A stretch of 61,075 nt of DNA from an uncultured Lachnospiraceae bacterium (GTDB lineage: Bacteria; Bacillota; Clostridia; Lachnospirales; Lachnospiraceae), in NCBI GenBank assembly GCA_934320895.1, contig CAKRFY010000015.1, positions 1 through 61,075 on the forward strand. Reading direction: 5' to 3'. Made by a program: the position numbers and the translations under genes. The notes beneath the pieces were generated by a model. That model made no database searches. It was not told where the DNA came from and was given only the letters and a program-made list of their open reading frames with translations. Shown here piece by piece: positions 36,288 to 47,200 of this stretch (its first letter is position 1; every line of letters begins with the position of its first letter).

Positions 36288-38270
36288 CTAAATCTGGAAC
36301 TGGCTAACCTGATCTTCAAGCTGCTTTGCTGACACTGCAAGACTATCAGCTTCATCTTCTACAGCATCACTATTTTTAGAAATATTCTCAGCCTGCTTAA
36401 GCATCGATTCTGAGGTTGCAAGAATTTCATCTGAACTTGCTGCCTGTTCCTCTGAAATTGCAGCAACATTTGTGGCAACAGCATCCACTTCATTTATTTT
36501 ATCGACCATTCCATCGATCAAAGTGCCCGTATCCTGTATATTATTAAATATAATGTCAAATGTATCAACAGCTGTATGTATAAGCTTTGCACTATCTGAT
36601 ATATCCTGTGCACTACTTCCCGCCTGCTTCACAGCATCGGCAACAAGATTATTTATCTGCGTTATAAGTGCTGTGATGTCAGCAACAGATTCAGTACTGC
36701 TATTTGCAAGCTTTCCAATCTCAGATGCAACAACAGAAAATCCTTTTCCAGCCTCACCGGCACGAGCTGCTTCAATAGACGCATTCAATGCCAAAAGATT
36801 AGTCTGATCAGCAATCTCTCCTATAAGATTTATAATCCGTACAATCTCCCCCGATGCATTTCCTACTTTATTTACAGCCTCTTCAAGATTATGAATAGAC
36901 TTTTCTATACTCTCAAGCGCCTGACTTGCCTGCTTCATGTCCTCTCTGCCTTTTTCAGACACACGCACAGTCTCATTCATCCTGTCTTCCACCTGGCCAC
37001 TCTCATCTTTTGTATCAGACGCAAATCCGGCAAGTTTTGTCGCACTCTCAGCTATCTCATTTACAGAAAGTGACAATTGATCTACCGTCGAATTAAGTTC
37101 ACTCATAGATTGCGACTGTATAGATGCTGACGAATTCATTTCACCAGAAACACTTTTACTCTTATCAGCCTGCTCCTTAAGTTTTCCCGAAACATCCCCC
37201 ATCTCCTTTATCATCTGTTTCATGGTAACAATAAACTTTTTCACACTCTGCCCCATAACAGCAATCTCATCATGCCCCTTAACATCCATGGTAACAGTAA
37301 AATCACCCGATGTCATTTTTGTAATAATACCTGTCATAGTTTTTACAGGTTTTATAACAATATGTGTAACACGCTCAATAAGAATACATAATAAAATTAT
37401 ACATACAACACTTATGATTATCATAACTGTTCTAAGATGTACAATATCTGAAAGAATCACACTTTTAGGCAGATATGATACAAGTAGCCAGTCTGTACCA
37501 TCAACCTCTTTAAAAACAGTCATCTTTCCATCAATTGTTGTTGAATCATACTTCTTTGCAGTAACTTTCTCTGCAAGCTGCTTATAATAATTACTCTGGC
37601 TTCCATTACCGATTTTTTGTGATATAAGGTCATTATCTCTATTTGCTATTATCGTACCTGTATTTTTATCTACAAGTATAGATTCTGCCTTATTCATCTC
37701 AATAAATGAATTAACTATAATAGCAATACGGTCAAGTGTCATATCTGCTGAAATAACACGCACATTATCTGAATCATCATTCAACATTGCAGAAACACTT
37801 ATTACATTTACGCCTTCTGAATTCTTATATGCTGAACCAACATGCATATTCACTCTCGTAAGCCCTTCTTTATACCACACACTCTGTATAACATCAGACT
37901 CAGATTTCTTCGACTTCGACGCTTTCATAAGTTTTCCCGTCGAATCCGCTATATATAATCCCTCAGGATAATTGTCATCAACACCATAATAACCATCTAA
38001 TATATTCTGCAGCTCTTTATCATCTGGCTTAATCTGCTCAATAGTTCTCTTGGCCATCTGAAATGAAACAATATTTTTTTGAAGCCATGATTCAATCTCA
38101 TTTGATTGATTACTAACAGAGGACTCCAAAAGATTTTCTGAATAGTTCTCTATAATACCAGATGAAATCTCATATGCCACAAGTACAAGTACCACTACGA
38201 TAGCGACAACTACGGGAATTATGATTCCTAAAAGCTTTGTTTTGATCGATATATTCCTTTGTTTATTCAT
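36288..38270 (-). CDS. Methyl-accepting chemotaxis protein
   Basis: The receptor of 660 residues has spans at about 12-32 and 280-300 around a sensor of about 240 residues (dCache-like: [20 protein letters not shown]), a HAMP region ([20 protein letters not shown]) and the signalling domain with [20 protein letters not shown]. The ATG overlaps the stop of the cupin gene upstream (ATGA), with GGAGG inside the latter's end. Together with the binding protein downstream it forms a sensory operon. Confidence 0.95.
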   Translation of the reverse strand: MNKQRNISIKTKLLGIIIPVVVAIVVVLVLVAYEISSGIIENYSENLLESSVSNQSNEIESWLQKNIVSFQMAKRTIEQIKPDDKELQNILDGYYGVDDNYPEGLYIADSTGKLMKASKSKKSESDVIQSVWYKEGLTRVNMHVGSAYKNSEGVNVISVSAMLNDDSDNVRVISADMTLDRIAIIVNSFIEMNKAESILVDKNTGTIIANRDNDLISQKIGNGSQSNYYKQLAEKVTAKKYDSTTIDGKMTVFKEVDGTDWLLVSYLPKSVILSDIVHLRTVMIIISVVCIILLCILIERVTHIVIKPVKTMTGIITKMTSGDFTVTMDVKGHDEIAVMGQSVKKFIVTMKQMIKEMGDVSGKLKEQADKSKSVSGEMNSSASIQSQSMSELNSTVDQLSLSVNEIAESATKLAGFASDTKDESGQVEDRMNETVRVSEKGREDMKQASQALESIEKSIHNLEEAVNKVGNASGEIVRIINLIGEIADQTNLLALNASIEAARAGEAGKGFSVVASEIGKLANSSTESVADITALITQINNLVADAVKQAGSSAQDISDSAKLIHTAVDTFDIIFNNIQDTGTLIDGMVDKINEVDAVATNVAAISEEQAASSDEILATSESMLKQAENISKNSDAVEDEADSLAVSAKQLEDQVSQFQI

Positions 38271-38758
38271 AAATATAAACCTCCTTTAACTGCCTGTATC
38301 CCTGATTTTTTTATATCTGAAAATTCTTCTGTCAAAAGCAATAATAACTGATACGCAAGTGATGTATATTTTAATCTATCATATCTTTCTGTTGCTATAT
38401 ACTCTTTTGCCATCTTCTGTATAATTTGCTTTAAACGGTTGTATTTATCTCCCTCTTCCTCTATCGAATTACAGAAAAAATGCAGTTGTTTTCCATTAGT
38501 TTGTGAACAAATATAAAAGTAGTCCGCCGACAACTGTACCATCAATCCATCTATTCCAAGTTTCCAATCGCATTTTTCGCCAAAATCTGTGAGAATAACA
38601 TCTCCCGCGTACAATTCATATTCCTGCATGTCTGCTGTTAACCTCAGATTTCCGGCGAACACATAAAAAAGTTCTATTTTTTCTCCTTCTGTTTTATCTC
38701 TGGTTTTCTCGTTCCAGAATTTTGTAATCACTGGTCTTTTCAATGCTCTCCTCCTCAT
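38267..38758 (-). CDS. AraC-type sensor (cupin) domain protein without DNA-binding domain
   Basis: The protein of 163 residues resembles the N-terminal ligand domain and linker of AraC regulators: [34 protein letters not shown], and a helical segment ending [18 protein letters not shown]. The AraC helix-turn-helix that normally follows is absent. The sequence stops in frame at a designed-looking overlap with the chemoreceptor ATG, with that gene's ribosome site in its last codons. So it is probably a stable free-standing sensor rather than a fresh truncation. AGGAGG precedes its ATG. Confidence 0.65.
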   Translation of the reverse strand: MRRRALKRPVITKFWNEKTRDKTEGEKIELFYVFAGNLRLTADMQEYELYAGDVILTDFGEKCDWKLGIDGLMVQLSADYFYICSQTNGKQLHFFCNSIEEEGDKYNRLKQIIQKMAKEYIATERYDRLKYTSLAYQLLLLLTEEFSDIKKSGIQAVKGGLYL

Positions 38759-38812
38759 TTTCCTCCTACATCATTATATTTAACTATAACATTCTTTTTA
38801 AATTTTTTACAT

Positions 38813-38884
38813 AAAAAAATGGATTTCTAACAATTGTTCTGCTCTATTCAAAACAGTAAACAAAACAATTTGTTAAAAATCCAT
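38813..38884 (-). terminator. Long-stem terminator downstream of the ThrH gene
   Basis: ATGGATTTCTAACAATTGTT (38819-38838) is complementary with few mismatches to 38864-38884; on the minus strand the stem is followed by seven T residues. It lies 20 bp past the phosphatase stop and just upstream of the cupin operon. Confidence 0.8.
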
Positions 38885-38904
38885 ATCATTTTTATGTAAT
38901 ATAA

Positions 38905-39504
38905 TTACAACGCTTTCTTAATAGCGTCCATAAGATCTTCATATGTATCAAAAGCTTCAATATCAGGATTTTCTGCCTTAATACTATCAGGACTCTTGAA
39001 AAGAAATCCCGCCTTGCTTGCACGAATCATTCCAAGGTCATTGTGGCTGTCACCACTTGCAATAGTATCATAACCGATAGACTGAAGTGCCTTTACTGTT
39101 GTAAGTTTAGACTGCTCACAACGCATCTTAAATCCTGTAATCTCTCCATCGTCCGCAACCTCAAGTGAATTGCAGAAAATCGTAGGCCAGCCGAGCTTCT
39201 TCATAAGTGGGCTTGCAAACTGTGTAAATGTATCACTGATGATAATAACCTGTGTGATCGAACGAAGCTCATCCAAAAACTCTTTTGCACCAGGCATAGG
39301 ATCAATCTTTGCTATCGTGCTCTGAATTTCTTTAAGGCCAAGACCATGCTCTTTTAAAATACCAATTCTGTAATTCATAAGCTTGTCATAATCAGGCTCA
39401 TCTCTCGTAGTTCTTTTAAGTTCAGGAATGCCTGTCTCCTCTGCAAATGCGATCCAGATTTCAGGAACAAGCACACCCTCTAAGTCCAAACATACAATAT
39501 TCAT
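38905..39504 (-). CDS. thrH: Phosphoserine phosphatase/homoserine phosphotransferase, ThrH type (HAD)
   Basis: The protein of 199 residues begins MNIVCLDLEGVLVPEIWIAF, carrying the HAD nucleophile as DLEG (instead of DxDxT) as in ThrH, followed by IIISDTFTQF, the lysine in CEQSKLTTVKAL and ASGDSHNDLGMI. ThrH dephosphorylates phosphoserine and can transfer the phosphate to homoserine. The frame is open upstream into the tRNA gene but the ATG at 39504 is the natural start. It lies directly downstream of the tRNA operon on the same strand. Confidence 0.88.
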   Translation of the reverse strand: MNIVCLDLEGVLVPEIWIAFAEETGIPELKRTTRDEPDYDKLMNYRIGILKEHGLGLKEIQSTIAKIDPMPGAKEFLDELRSITQVIIISDTFTQFASPLMKKLGWPTIFCNSLEVADDGEITGFKMRCEQSKLTTVKALQSIGYDTIASGDSHNDLGMIRASKAGFLFKSPDSIKAENPDIEAFDTYEDLMDAIKKAL

Positions 39505-39549
39505 TTTCAACCATCCTCTTTTCTTAATATCTAAGCCTCCAACATAAAA

Positions 39550-39622
39550 CTGGACCGGCGGGATTCGAACCCGCGGGATGCAGGAGTCAAAGTCCTGTGC
39601 CTTACCGCTTGGCGACGGCCCA
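39550..39622 (-). tRNA. tRNA-Gln(TTG)
   Basis: Complete cloverleaf on the minus strand: acceptor TGGGCCG/CGGTCCA, anticodon loop CTTTGAC (TTG), T-arm GGTTCGAAT. CCA is not encoded. Last in a five-tRNA cluster. Confidence 0.95.
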
Positions 39623-39729
39623 TCATATATCAATACTTATATAGTAAGCAATATTTATCATGCTGTCAATGAATTTATGCTGCTTGCCTATATAGTAAAA
39701 AATCCTTGTGATATACAAGGATATAAAAA

Positions 39730-39804
39730 GGTGGATAGAGGGATTCGAACCCTCGGCCTCCAGAGCCACAATCTGGCGCGCTAACCAACTGCGCTATACC
39801 CACC
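39730..39804 (-). tRNA. tRNA-His(GTG)
   Basis: Acceptor GTGGGTA/TATCCAC with the additional G(-1) opposite C73 typical of tRNA-His; anticodon loop TTGTGGC (GTG). Confidence 0.95.
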
Positions 39805-39818
39805 ATATAAAATTAAAA

Positions 39819-39892
<74 letters not shown>

Positions 39893-39896
39893 ATAA

Positions 39897-39967
39897 AGCG
39901 GGTGATGGGAATCGAACCCACGTATCCAGCTTGGAAGGCTGGTGTTCTACCATTGAACTACACCCGC
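39897..39967 (-). tRNA. tRNA-Gly(TCC)
   Basis: Acceptor GCGGGTG/CACCCGC with U73; anticodon loop CTTCCAA (TCC); short 71-nt form normal for tRNA-Gly. Confidence 0.95.
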
Positions 39968-40018
39968 ACATTTGGAAACAAATGTGTTTCCCGCTTTATT
40001 TATTTAATGCGTCACCAG

Positions 40019-40093
40019 TCGGGGTGACAGGATTCGAACCTGCGACCCCCTGATCCCAAATCAGGTACTCTAGCCAAACTGAGCCACACCCCG
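40019..40093 (-). tRNA. tRNA-Pro(TGG)
   Basis: Acceptor CGGGGTG/CACCCCG; anticodon loop TTTGGGA (TGG). First in the cluster after the promoter. Confidence 0.95.
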
Positions 40094-40146
40094 AGTTGCT
40101 TTTTGCTTTGCTTACTCGCTAACCGCTTTCCCGTGACGCAAGATAT

Positions 40147-40175
40147 ATATTACATTATGTTGTACCATTTGTCAA
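40147..40175 (-). promoter_or_regulatory. Sigma-A promoter of the tRNA operon
   Basis: On the minus strand TTGACA (40175-40170) and TAATAT (40152-40147) are 17 bp apart, about 55 bp before tRNA-Pro. Confidence 0.85.
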
Positions 40176-40217
40176 TAACTTTTTTCAATTTTTTTTATTT
40201 TTTTTGCATTTTTTTGT

Positions 40218-40276
40218 AATCCCCCTGTTTATAGGGATTTGCAGGCAGTTACAAACCTAAGATTGCAACTGCCTGC
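40218..40276. terminator. Hairpin pair downstream of the metallophosphatase gene
   Basis: GCAGGCAGTT (40241-40250) pairs perfectly with AACTGCCTGC (40267-40276); TTTTTATC follows on the plus strand. A second hairpin AATCCC/GGGATT lies at 40218-40239. Position 8 bp past the metallophosphatase stop suggests a terminator, though the U-tract is stronger on the opposite strand. Confidence 0.65.
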
Positions 40277-40283
40277 ACTGTTT

Positions 40284-43200
40284 TTATCTTATTATTCTTA
40301 ATTTACTCTGACTCGTTCCTGCACTGTTGGTTGCAAAAGCTCTAAGATGTGTCCTGTATGGATATCTTCTTATCTTAAATATATAACGATATCTGTGCAT
40401 TCTTCTTGAATATCCACTTGACCTCGTCCGTGTATATCTGTTCTTTCCAATTCTCAGCACAACTCTCGGAACCCTTTCTTTAGTGAGTACGATTATCTTT
40501 GTTGTCCTTGTTGTAAGTTTGCCGTAAATACTAGGGGTACTTGGCTTGCCAAGTTTCACTGCATATTTTCTCATCGCCTTTATAGATGCACCATGAGCCG
40601 TTCTTATTATTGCATAGATACCTGTTCCTACTGCTACATGTTTCTTAAGTTTAAACTTAAAATTACCGTCTGCACCTGTTTTTCTTACATAGACGATTCC
40701 ATCAACAAAAACATAAACAGTGGCTTTTCCGTTTGCCCATCTTCCCGTAACATACGAACTCTTATTTGTAACATTTCCTATATGCAGCTTTACATTCCTA
40801 TGATTCTTATAAACCTCAGCAGCCGTTTTTACTGTCTTTGACTTTGATACGCCAATTCTTACCTTACCATTAACCTTATCCTTTCCATAAACTGAAAATG
40901 TACTACCTGCATAAAGTCTTGGCGTAACCACCCTAAAATATCCGTCTGCATCAGCCGTAGTCGTACACTGTTTATTTCCAATCTTCAATATGACCGTACA
41001 TTTGCCGCTGTTTGGCAGATATCCGAATACATATCTGTCTGCACTTGAAACAGTGTATATAGTCGGTTTATTCGGTGCACTTTTTGAAACCTTTTTATTT
41101 CTTACATGACTGACTCGACCAAGACGATCTATAGCATACACTGATACATTTGTACCTGAATACTGATTTGGTATTGCAATAGTGTAATCACCGTTACCCT
41201 TTATTACTATATTTACCATTTTTATCTTAAGGTCTTTATCATATCCGTTACTCTTCTTATAGTAAGAAGAACCTATCGATTTGGAAACATATACACAATC
41301 TCCTATAACTGCATACACCTTTGTATTGGTGTCATTCGTATTTCCCTTTATCTCATAACCATTATTCTTAACAGAAGTTATCCTAGGACTATTAGGTCCT
41401 TTTCTCTTTACTACTACACTTGTACTTTTACTCTTTTTACCGGTCTTATCAGAAACATATACCGTAATCTTTTTACCTGCATTCTGAACAGGTATCTTAA
41501 CAGTAAAGTTTCCTTTGACATTAACAGTTCCCTTATAAACTTTCGAACCTATTTTTACATTTGCAGTAAGATTTGGATAAGCCTTTCCCTTAACCTCATC
41601 ATCAATATTTGCAACTGAACTTACTGTCGGCGCAATAATCGATGTCGGATAAATATTAGTAATTGCAACTTTCTCAATCACTGACTTCCCATTGCCACTC
41701 TGAACATAAACAGAATATACTCCATTTTGTGGGGCATCAAAAGTATCAGAATCCATAGTTATGGCTCCACCACTTGCCGGATTTGTATTCCATATTTCTG
41801 AATTCATACCATAATCACCCTGGACATACTTCTTTAAAACAATTCCAGATTTTGCATTTGCAATAACTTTGACGGGTACACTGCTCCTTGTGTCTGTCTT
41901 ACTCGTTTCAGATACAACAACCGATGGCAGCGAATCGTCCTCCGTACTTTGAACTCCGGTATCACAATTATAATAATTATACACACCCATCGTATTATAA
42001 ATATTCTTACACCAGTTCTTTGCCAGCAAAAGATTTTCACCCGCTTTTCCACTTTCAAGAACAAATTTATAATTATCTGGAAGTTTTAATTTCCAGTTCT
42101 GTGAAACATTCAATTTCAAATCGCTTATCTGAGCCTTATCACGAAGATAGTCTTCAATAACATCCTGAAGATTATCATGTGAACTCTGAAGTACATTGTC
42201 GCTTACTCCACTATTTGCTTCACACTGCATATGAGGTGTAATCTTATCTGTTACCAGAATAAACATCTGATCATCACTGATATTATTTCCATTGTATGTC
42301 ATTGAAGTTATTCTATTTGTATTGTTTATAAGACTTCCGTTAGTATCATATCTTGGTGCCACACTCGGATCTATAGTGTACTCTATACCGCTACACTGAA
42401 AAAACTGACTAAGATCACCAAAATATGACTCTTGAATAAGAGAGTTTCCACCTTCTTTATCTATAAAGTTGGATATTATAATATTATTCCACTTTGTATC
42501 TTTTGAAGTCCCTGTAGTCTGATACACTGATGCAGACCATTCAAGCCACTCTTTCAACTGCTTTCCGGTTATTGAATATATATATACATACCTATGGTAA
42601 TTTGCCAGAGAATCCAGATCACCCTCCATTAGTTTTCCTGAAATATCCGAATAAGCTCCTCCACCTTCTCCACCATATTTAGTATATCTCGCTAACGAAA
42701 CTATCGGATAGTTTCCATATTTCGAACTATTGGCAGCAACAAACCTGGAAGCATAATCTATCTGTGCATTATGAACCACCTGTATAATATCATTACTTTC
42801 AAGAAGCGCAGAATAGTTGTTCCATCTTTCCCCAGATGCAATCATACCAATTTCTGTACTGCAATATGCTTTTAAAACACTATCCCACTTTGACATAGCC
42901 GAAGTAATCCCCTCATCAGCTGCAGTATCTTTCTTCACTTTTCTTATTTCATAATTTGAATTGTCAAGCACTATCTTTCCATCTTTGTCATATTTAAGCT
43001 TCAGATCCACAACACCTATACCACGGCAACTGTCCTGAACCATAATAAGTCTTTTTCCATTTACAAGTCCTGTTGTTTTGTCAACATTAGGCAGCGAATA
43101 ATGTGCATCATTTGTATTTGCCGTTGGAAAGTCTATATGCTCATGTCCCGCAAGCACCATATCTATATCACTTACCGTCGTAAGCATATATGCCATATCA

Positions 43201-44036
43201 CCCGCTTTTTTCTTTGGATTATCAGTACCAAAACCTGAATGAGCCAACGCAATTATTATATCTGCCCCCTGTTTCTTAAGAGCTGCTGCCTGTTTCTTAG
43301 CATTATCAAGAATATCTTCTGTTACAAGCTTTCCCTTTAGTTTCTCTTCCTTACTTGAAAGAGATGGAACTGTTTCTCCTATTATACCAACTTTCACAGA
43401 CATTGTCTGTCCTTTGTCATTTGTTATCTTTTTATCTATAATCTTATTTTCTACACCAAAAACACTTTTTCCGTTTACAGCACTATACACATTTGATAAT
43501 ACACATTTGTCCATCATACCTGATTTTTCAAGCTGCTGAACAATATAGTCATAACCATAATCAAAGTCATGATTTCCAAGCGTGATCGCATCATATCCTA
43601 CTTTTGACATCGCACTGTAAACAGGCTGTAAAGTCTCAGGAGCATTGTTATATATATAATCCGTTGTAAAATCATATACACTGTCTCCAAGATCAAATGT
43701 AAGAGTATTATCTTCCCCAACTTCATTTCTAGCTTTCTTCAATAATGTATATGCCTTATTAAGCCCCCTGACAACTTCCTGTTCCGACTGATAATCATAA
43801 TTGACAACCTGTCCGTGAATATCGGTCGTAAAAACCACTCTCATATCTGCCTCAGTAGCTGCTGACGTTGCTACATCCGCTGTTGAAGCCGGATCTGTTG
43901 TTGTCGTTGCAAGTTCTGCTGCTTCTGCTTTTTTTGTAATTTCTGATACGCTGTTATTTAAAGGAGTAACCTGGCATACTGATGTTATAGAAATTGCAAA
44001 ACTCAGAAATAAGCTTATTTGTTTTCTTAAACTCAT
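40284..44036 (-). CDS. Secreted 5'-nucleotidase/metallophosphatase with five Ig-like repeats and a basic tail
   Basis: The protein of 1250 residues has a signal peptide (MSLRKQISLFLSFAISITSV) and a Thr/Ala-rich linker, then a calcineurin-like phosphatase domain (about 65-370: FTTDIHGQ, DLGDS, LGNHDFDYG, ALAHSGFG, LAGHEHIDF) and a 5'-nucleotidase C-terminal domain (about 390-690). The last 450 residues hold about five beta-rich Ig-like repeats of 75-95 residues, each with a G-x-F/Y-x-V/I-x-P/hydrophobic end pattern (GNFTVKIPVQN, GDYTIAIPNQ, GYFRVVTPRL, GNFKFKLKKH). The final repeat is extremely Arg/Lys-rich (RTRSSGYSRRMHRYRYIF). No LPXTG motif is seen, so the basic repeats may hold it on the anionic wall. 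Nucleotide phosphate scavenging is the likely role. Confidence 0.88.
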   Translation of the reverse strand: MSLRKQISLFLSFAISITSVCQVTPLNNSVSEITKKAEAAELATTTTDPASTADVATSAATEADMRVVFTTDIHGQVVNYDYQSEQEVVRGLNKAYTLLKKARNEVGEDNTLTFDLGDSVYDFTTDYIYNNAPETLQPVYSAMSKVGYDAITLGNHDFDYGYDYIVQQLEKSGMMDKCVLSNVYSAVNGKSVFGVENKIIDKKITNDKGQTMSVKVGIIGETVPSLSSKEEKLKGKLVTEDILDNAKKQAAALKKQGADIIIALAHSGFGTDNPKKKAGDMAYMLTTVSDIDMVLAGHEHIDFPTANTNDAHYSLPNVDKTTGLVNGKRLIMVQDSCRGIGVVDLKLKYDKDGKIVLDNSNYEIRKVKKDTAADEGITSAMSKWDSVLKAYCSTEIGMIASGERWNNYSALLESNDIIQVVHNAQIDYASRFVAANSSKYGNYPIVSLARYTKYGGEGGGAYSDISGKLMEGDLDSLANYHRYVYIYSITGKQLKEWLEWSASVYQTTGTSKDTKWNNIIISNFIDKEGGNSLIQESYFGDLSQFFQCSGIEYTIDPSVAPRYDTNGSLINNTNRITSMTYNGNNISDDQMFILVTDKITPHMQCEANSGVSDNVLQSSHDNLQDVIEDYLRDKAQISDLKLNVSQNWKLKLPDNYKFVLESGKAGENLLLAKNWCKNIYNTMGVYNYYNCDTGVQSTEDDSLPSVVVSETSKTDTRSSVPVKVIANAKSGIVLKKYVQGDYGMNSEIWNTNPASGGAITMDSDTFDAPQNGVYSVYVQSGNGKSVIEKVAITNIYPTSIIAPTVSSVANIDDEVKGKAYPNLTANVKIGSKVYKGTVNVKGNFTVKIPVQNAGKKITVYVSDKTGKKSKSTSVVVKRKGPNSPRITSVKNNGYEIKGNTNDTNTKVYAVIGDCVYVSKSIGSSYYKKSNGYDKDLKIKMVNIVIKGNGDYTIAIPNQYSGTNVSVYAIDRLGRVSHVRNKKVSKSAPNKPTIYTVSSADRYVFGYLPNSGKCTVILKIGNKQCTTTADADGYFRVVTPRLYAGSTFSVYGKDKVNGKVRIGVSKSKTVKTAAEVYKNHRNVKLHIGNVTNKSSYVTGRWANGKATVYVFVDGIVYVRKTGADGNFKFKLKKHVAVGTGIYAIIRTAHGASIKAMRKYAVKLGKPSTPSIYGKLTTRTTKIIVLTKERVPRVVLRIGKNRYTRTRSSGYSRRMHRYRYIFKIRRYPYRTHLRAFATNSAGTSQSKLRIIR

Positions 44037-44155
44037 AAATTACCTCTTTCTTATCCATTTTTATATCAAAATCAGTTTACTAACTATCTGTTTATGCTAA
44101 TATACATTTATGTTAATATTGTGTTACTGTTCACACATAAAATTCCTAAATGTCA

Positions 44156-44195
44156 ATTCGCAGCGCCCTATATAAAACTGCAAGACGCTGCGAAT
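44156..44195 (-). terminator. Hairpin downstream of tagF-like gene
   Basis: ATTCGCAGCG (44156-44165) pairs with CGCTGCGAAT (44186-44195), 15 bp past the stop. There is no U-tract on the minus strand, so it may be an mRNA 3' stabiliser or a weak terminator. Confidence 0.6.
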
Positions 44196-44210
44196 AATTT
44201 AAACAATATT

Positions 44211-47200
44211 TTAATAGCCTTTGCTCTTTAGATAAATATAAGTACGCTCACTATTTTTATCATCTATATATTCAAAGTAATGATGATGTTCTCTCTCATC
44301 TTTTGGCAATAATGCAAAGTTACTATCCATACATTCCTCTATATTATCTATAAGTTCCTCTTTCTCATATGCATGTCGTCCAAACAGTTCATTCTGCATA
44401 TCGATATAGCTGCCATGTGCGTTATTATAATGATCAAGGTCAAATTGATAGAATATTACCGGTTTCTTCTGATAATAAACATCCCAACATACACTTGAAT
44501 AATCAGTTATAAGCAAATGACATTTTTTCATAATCTCATTCAATGGCTCCTCACCAAATGGAACCAATGTTATTCTCTCGCCCGTCTTTTTAAAGTTTTT
44601 AAGATATCCTGCAAACTTAGGATGAATATAGAAGATCATCCTTGCATCATGTTCTTCAAGTATTTTATCCAGACGTTCACTCTGAAGCAGACTTGAATAA
44701 TTTTTATAATATTCACTCTTTAAGAAGTCCTCATCGCTTACTTCTTCAAGCCATGAACGCCATGTAGGCATAAGCAGGATAAGCTTATCATCTTTTGTAG
44801 ATGTATCCTCGAGAACATCCCATCTTGTGAAGCCTGTAATCGGAGCTTTACCTTCTGAATAATCAAGATATTTCACAACTATATCCTGCTCAAACTGTGA
44901 AGTTGTAGCAAAATATGTCATAGGGCTGCTTCCCTTTCTTCCAAACAACGGTCCAACCTGCTTAAGTGCCGTCACACCATGCTGAAGGAAGAAAATAGGT
45001 CTTTTATCAATTTTCGACCTTATCAGACTTGTCTTGCATCTCCATGCATAAAGATGTGTCCTTGAATCAGACGCTACATATAAAACTGCACTAAGTACAT
45101 ATAAAACATGCTTAAGACTCATAAACTGGATTATATGGTCATCATACTGCTTGATTTTTTCATAATCAGGTGCCTTTTTATCAATTACATAATAAATATT
45201 TTTCTTTTCTTCTTCTGAAAGATTTTCCATGCAGTATTTAAAGAAATAATATCCATTGTCCTGTGCCATTGAACAGAATTTCTCATATACAAGCCAGATC
45301 TTCTTTCTCTTTAACAAAGGTTTAAACAACACATAAATTGCACTCGCCACCATTTCTTTAATCTTTGTGGAATATGCGTCGTATTCTGAATCCTGACGAT
45401 AAAGGAATGCAAGGCATCCTCCCTTAGTATAATAAGGAAATGTCATATGTCCCTCGCCAGCTGAATATTGTCTATTTGTAATATAGAAATTATTCTTCCA
45501 GTAATTTCCTGTAAATCTTGCCCTTATCTCATTCTCAATACCATACTTTTCTGCAAGAATTCTCAAATCCCAATATAACTCTCTCAGATTCATCTCGTCA
45601 AAATTGATATATGCTGTTATCAGATAATGCTTTTCTGTTTCTCTAATATCATACTTAACCGAGATATCATAAGTAAGCGCACTCCTGTATCTTAAAACAA
45701 CATCCTTTATTGTAAGACCTTCCTGCTTTTTCATTTTCATAAGTACCGTGCAGGTATTTTTGCTTGATCTTATCTTTTTGATCTTTGCCTGTGTATATTC
45801 ATCTACAATCTTGTGTGGCCTGCATAACACAATAGAAATCGTCCTGTCACCGTTTCTCGAATAAGGTACAACGGCCATCTTTCCTTCTTCATAAAAACGT
45901 ATACTTTCAGGATCTCCTACTTTTTCAATAATGCATGGATGCAGATATGCGTTAGGTTTGTCATATTTTTCCACCCCAGCATCAGCTTTCTTTGCAAGTT
46001 CAGGACAATAAAATGTTCCAATAAACTTTTCTTCCGATTCCATATCCACAAACTCTGCGGCAAGCTGATATCTTCCAGATGGTGACATCTTTTCATGCCA
46101 GCGTTTAAAGTCCTCATGGATCACACCACTTTTTCTCTCCTCATCCGAAAGTTCCCTCATGCATAAAATAGAATAGTCTTTCGCAAGAATCATAAAACTA
46201 AGCGGTACAAACCTTTCTTTATTTCTTATTTTTAAAGTAACACCATCAAATCCGCTTTCTATATCAGATTCAACCGGAACTCTCTTTGTATTCCTTGTTC
46301 CACATCCCTCTGCCGCAACATAAAACTCGCGCAGATATGGTGTCTGAACTTTTAAATTTGGAAATGTTCTCTTTAGTTCTCTCTCCTGTAATCTTGTTAC
46401 AACAGATTTAACGCCAAGTTTGTATAAAAACTCCTCCCAGTATGTTCTCGGAGTTGTATTTGTTATGATAACATAATCAAAATCATAATTATAGCCATCA
46501 TATAAAGTACAGCTTACCTTCTTTTTAAACCATTTCTTCTCAAACTGAACAATGTCATTATCCTTTGTATACTGCTTTATAACCTCAAAGTCTCCCTGTG
46601 TTGCAACTTTCTGAGGATGTATTATTCTTCTCGGCTTCTGCCTGTTTTCTGAATAATCCTGAACGACCATTCCATCTTCCTTGCCGTATAAAACAAGGTC
46701 AAGCATTTTTGCTGGAGCATCCAATGAATCATACTTAATAAACTTCTCACAGTAATCTCCATCATCATAACTCTCCCCAAGAATCTTTTCTGTTACAAGC
46801 CATTCCTTAAGGTCTTCAAGTTCATATAATTTTACAAAAGGAAGTTCCTTTATATCAAAATATGTTCCCCTGTCTGACATATACTGGTCATAATCATACA
46901 TATAAAGTATTATAGGCTTCCTTGTAACTGAAAAATCAAAGAATACACTTGAATAATCAGTAATAAGAGCATCTACACTATTTAAAAATTCGTATTTATC
47001 AACTTCAACCGGAAAACTCTTTATATGCTTGTAGTCACCAAGCTGAATACTGTTTTTAAGTATTGGATGAAAATTCACATATAGAATCTGATTATCTTTA
47101 AGATTTTTGTCAAGGTAGCTCATCATCTTTGTAACTTCCTTGCTGTAAGCATTCTGATTTACTGAATGATTGCTTGTACCTCTCCATGTTGGCATATATG

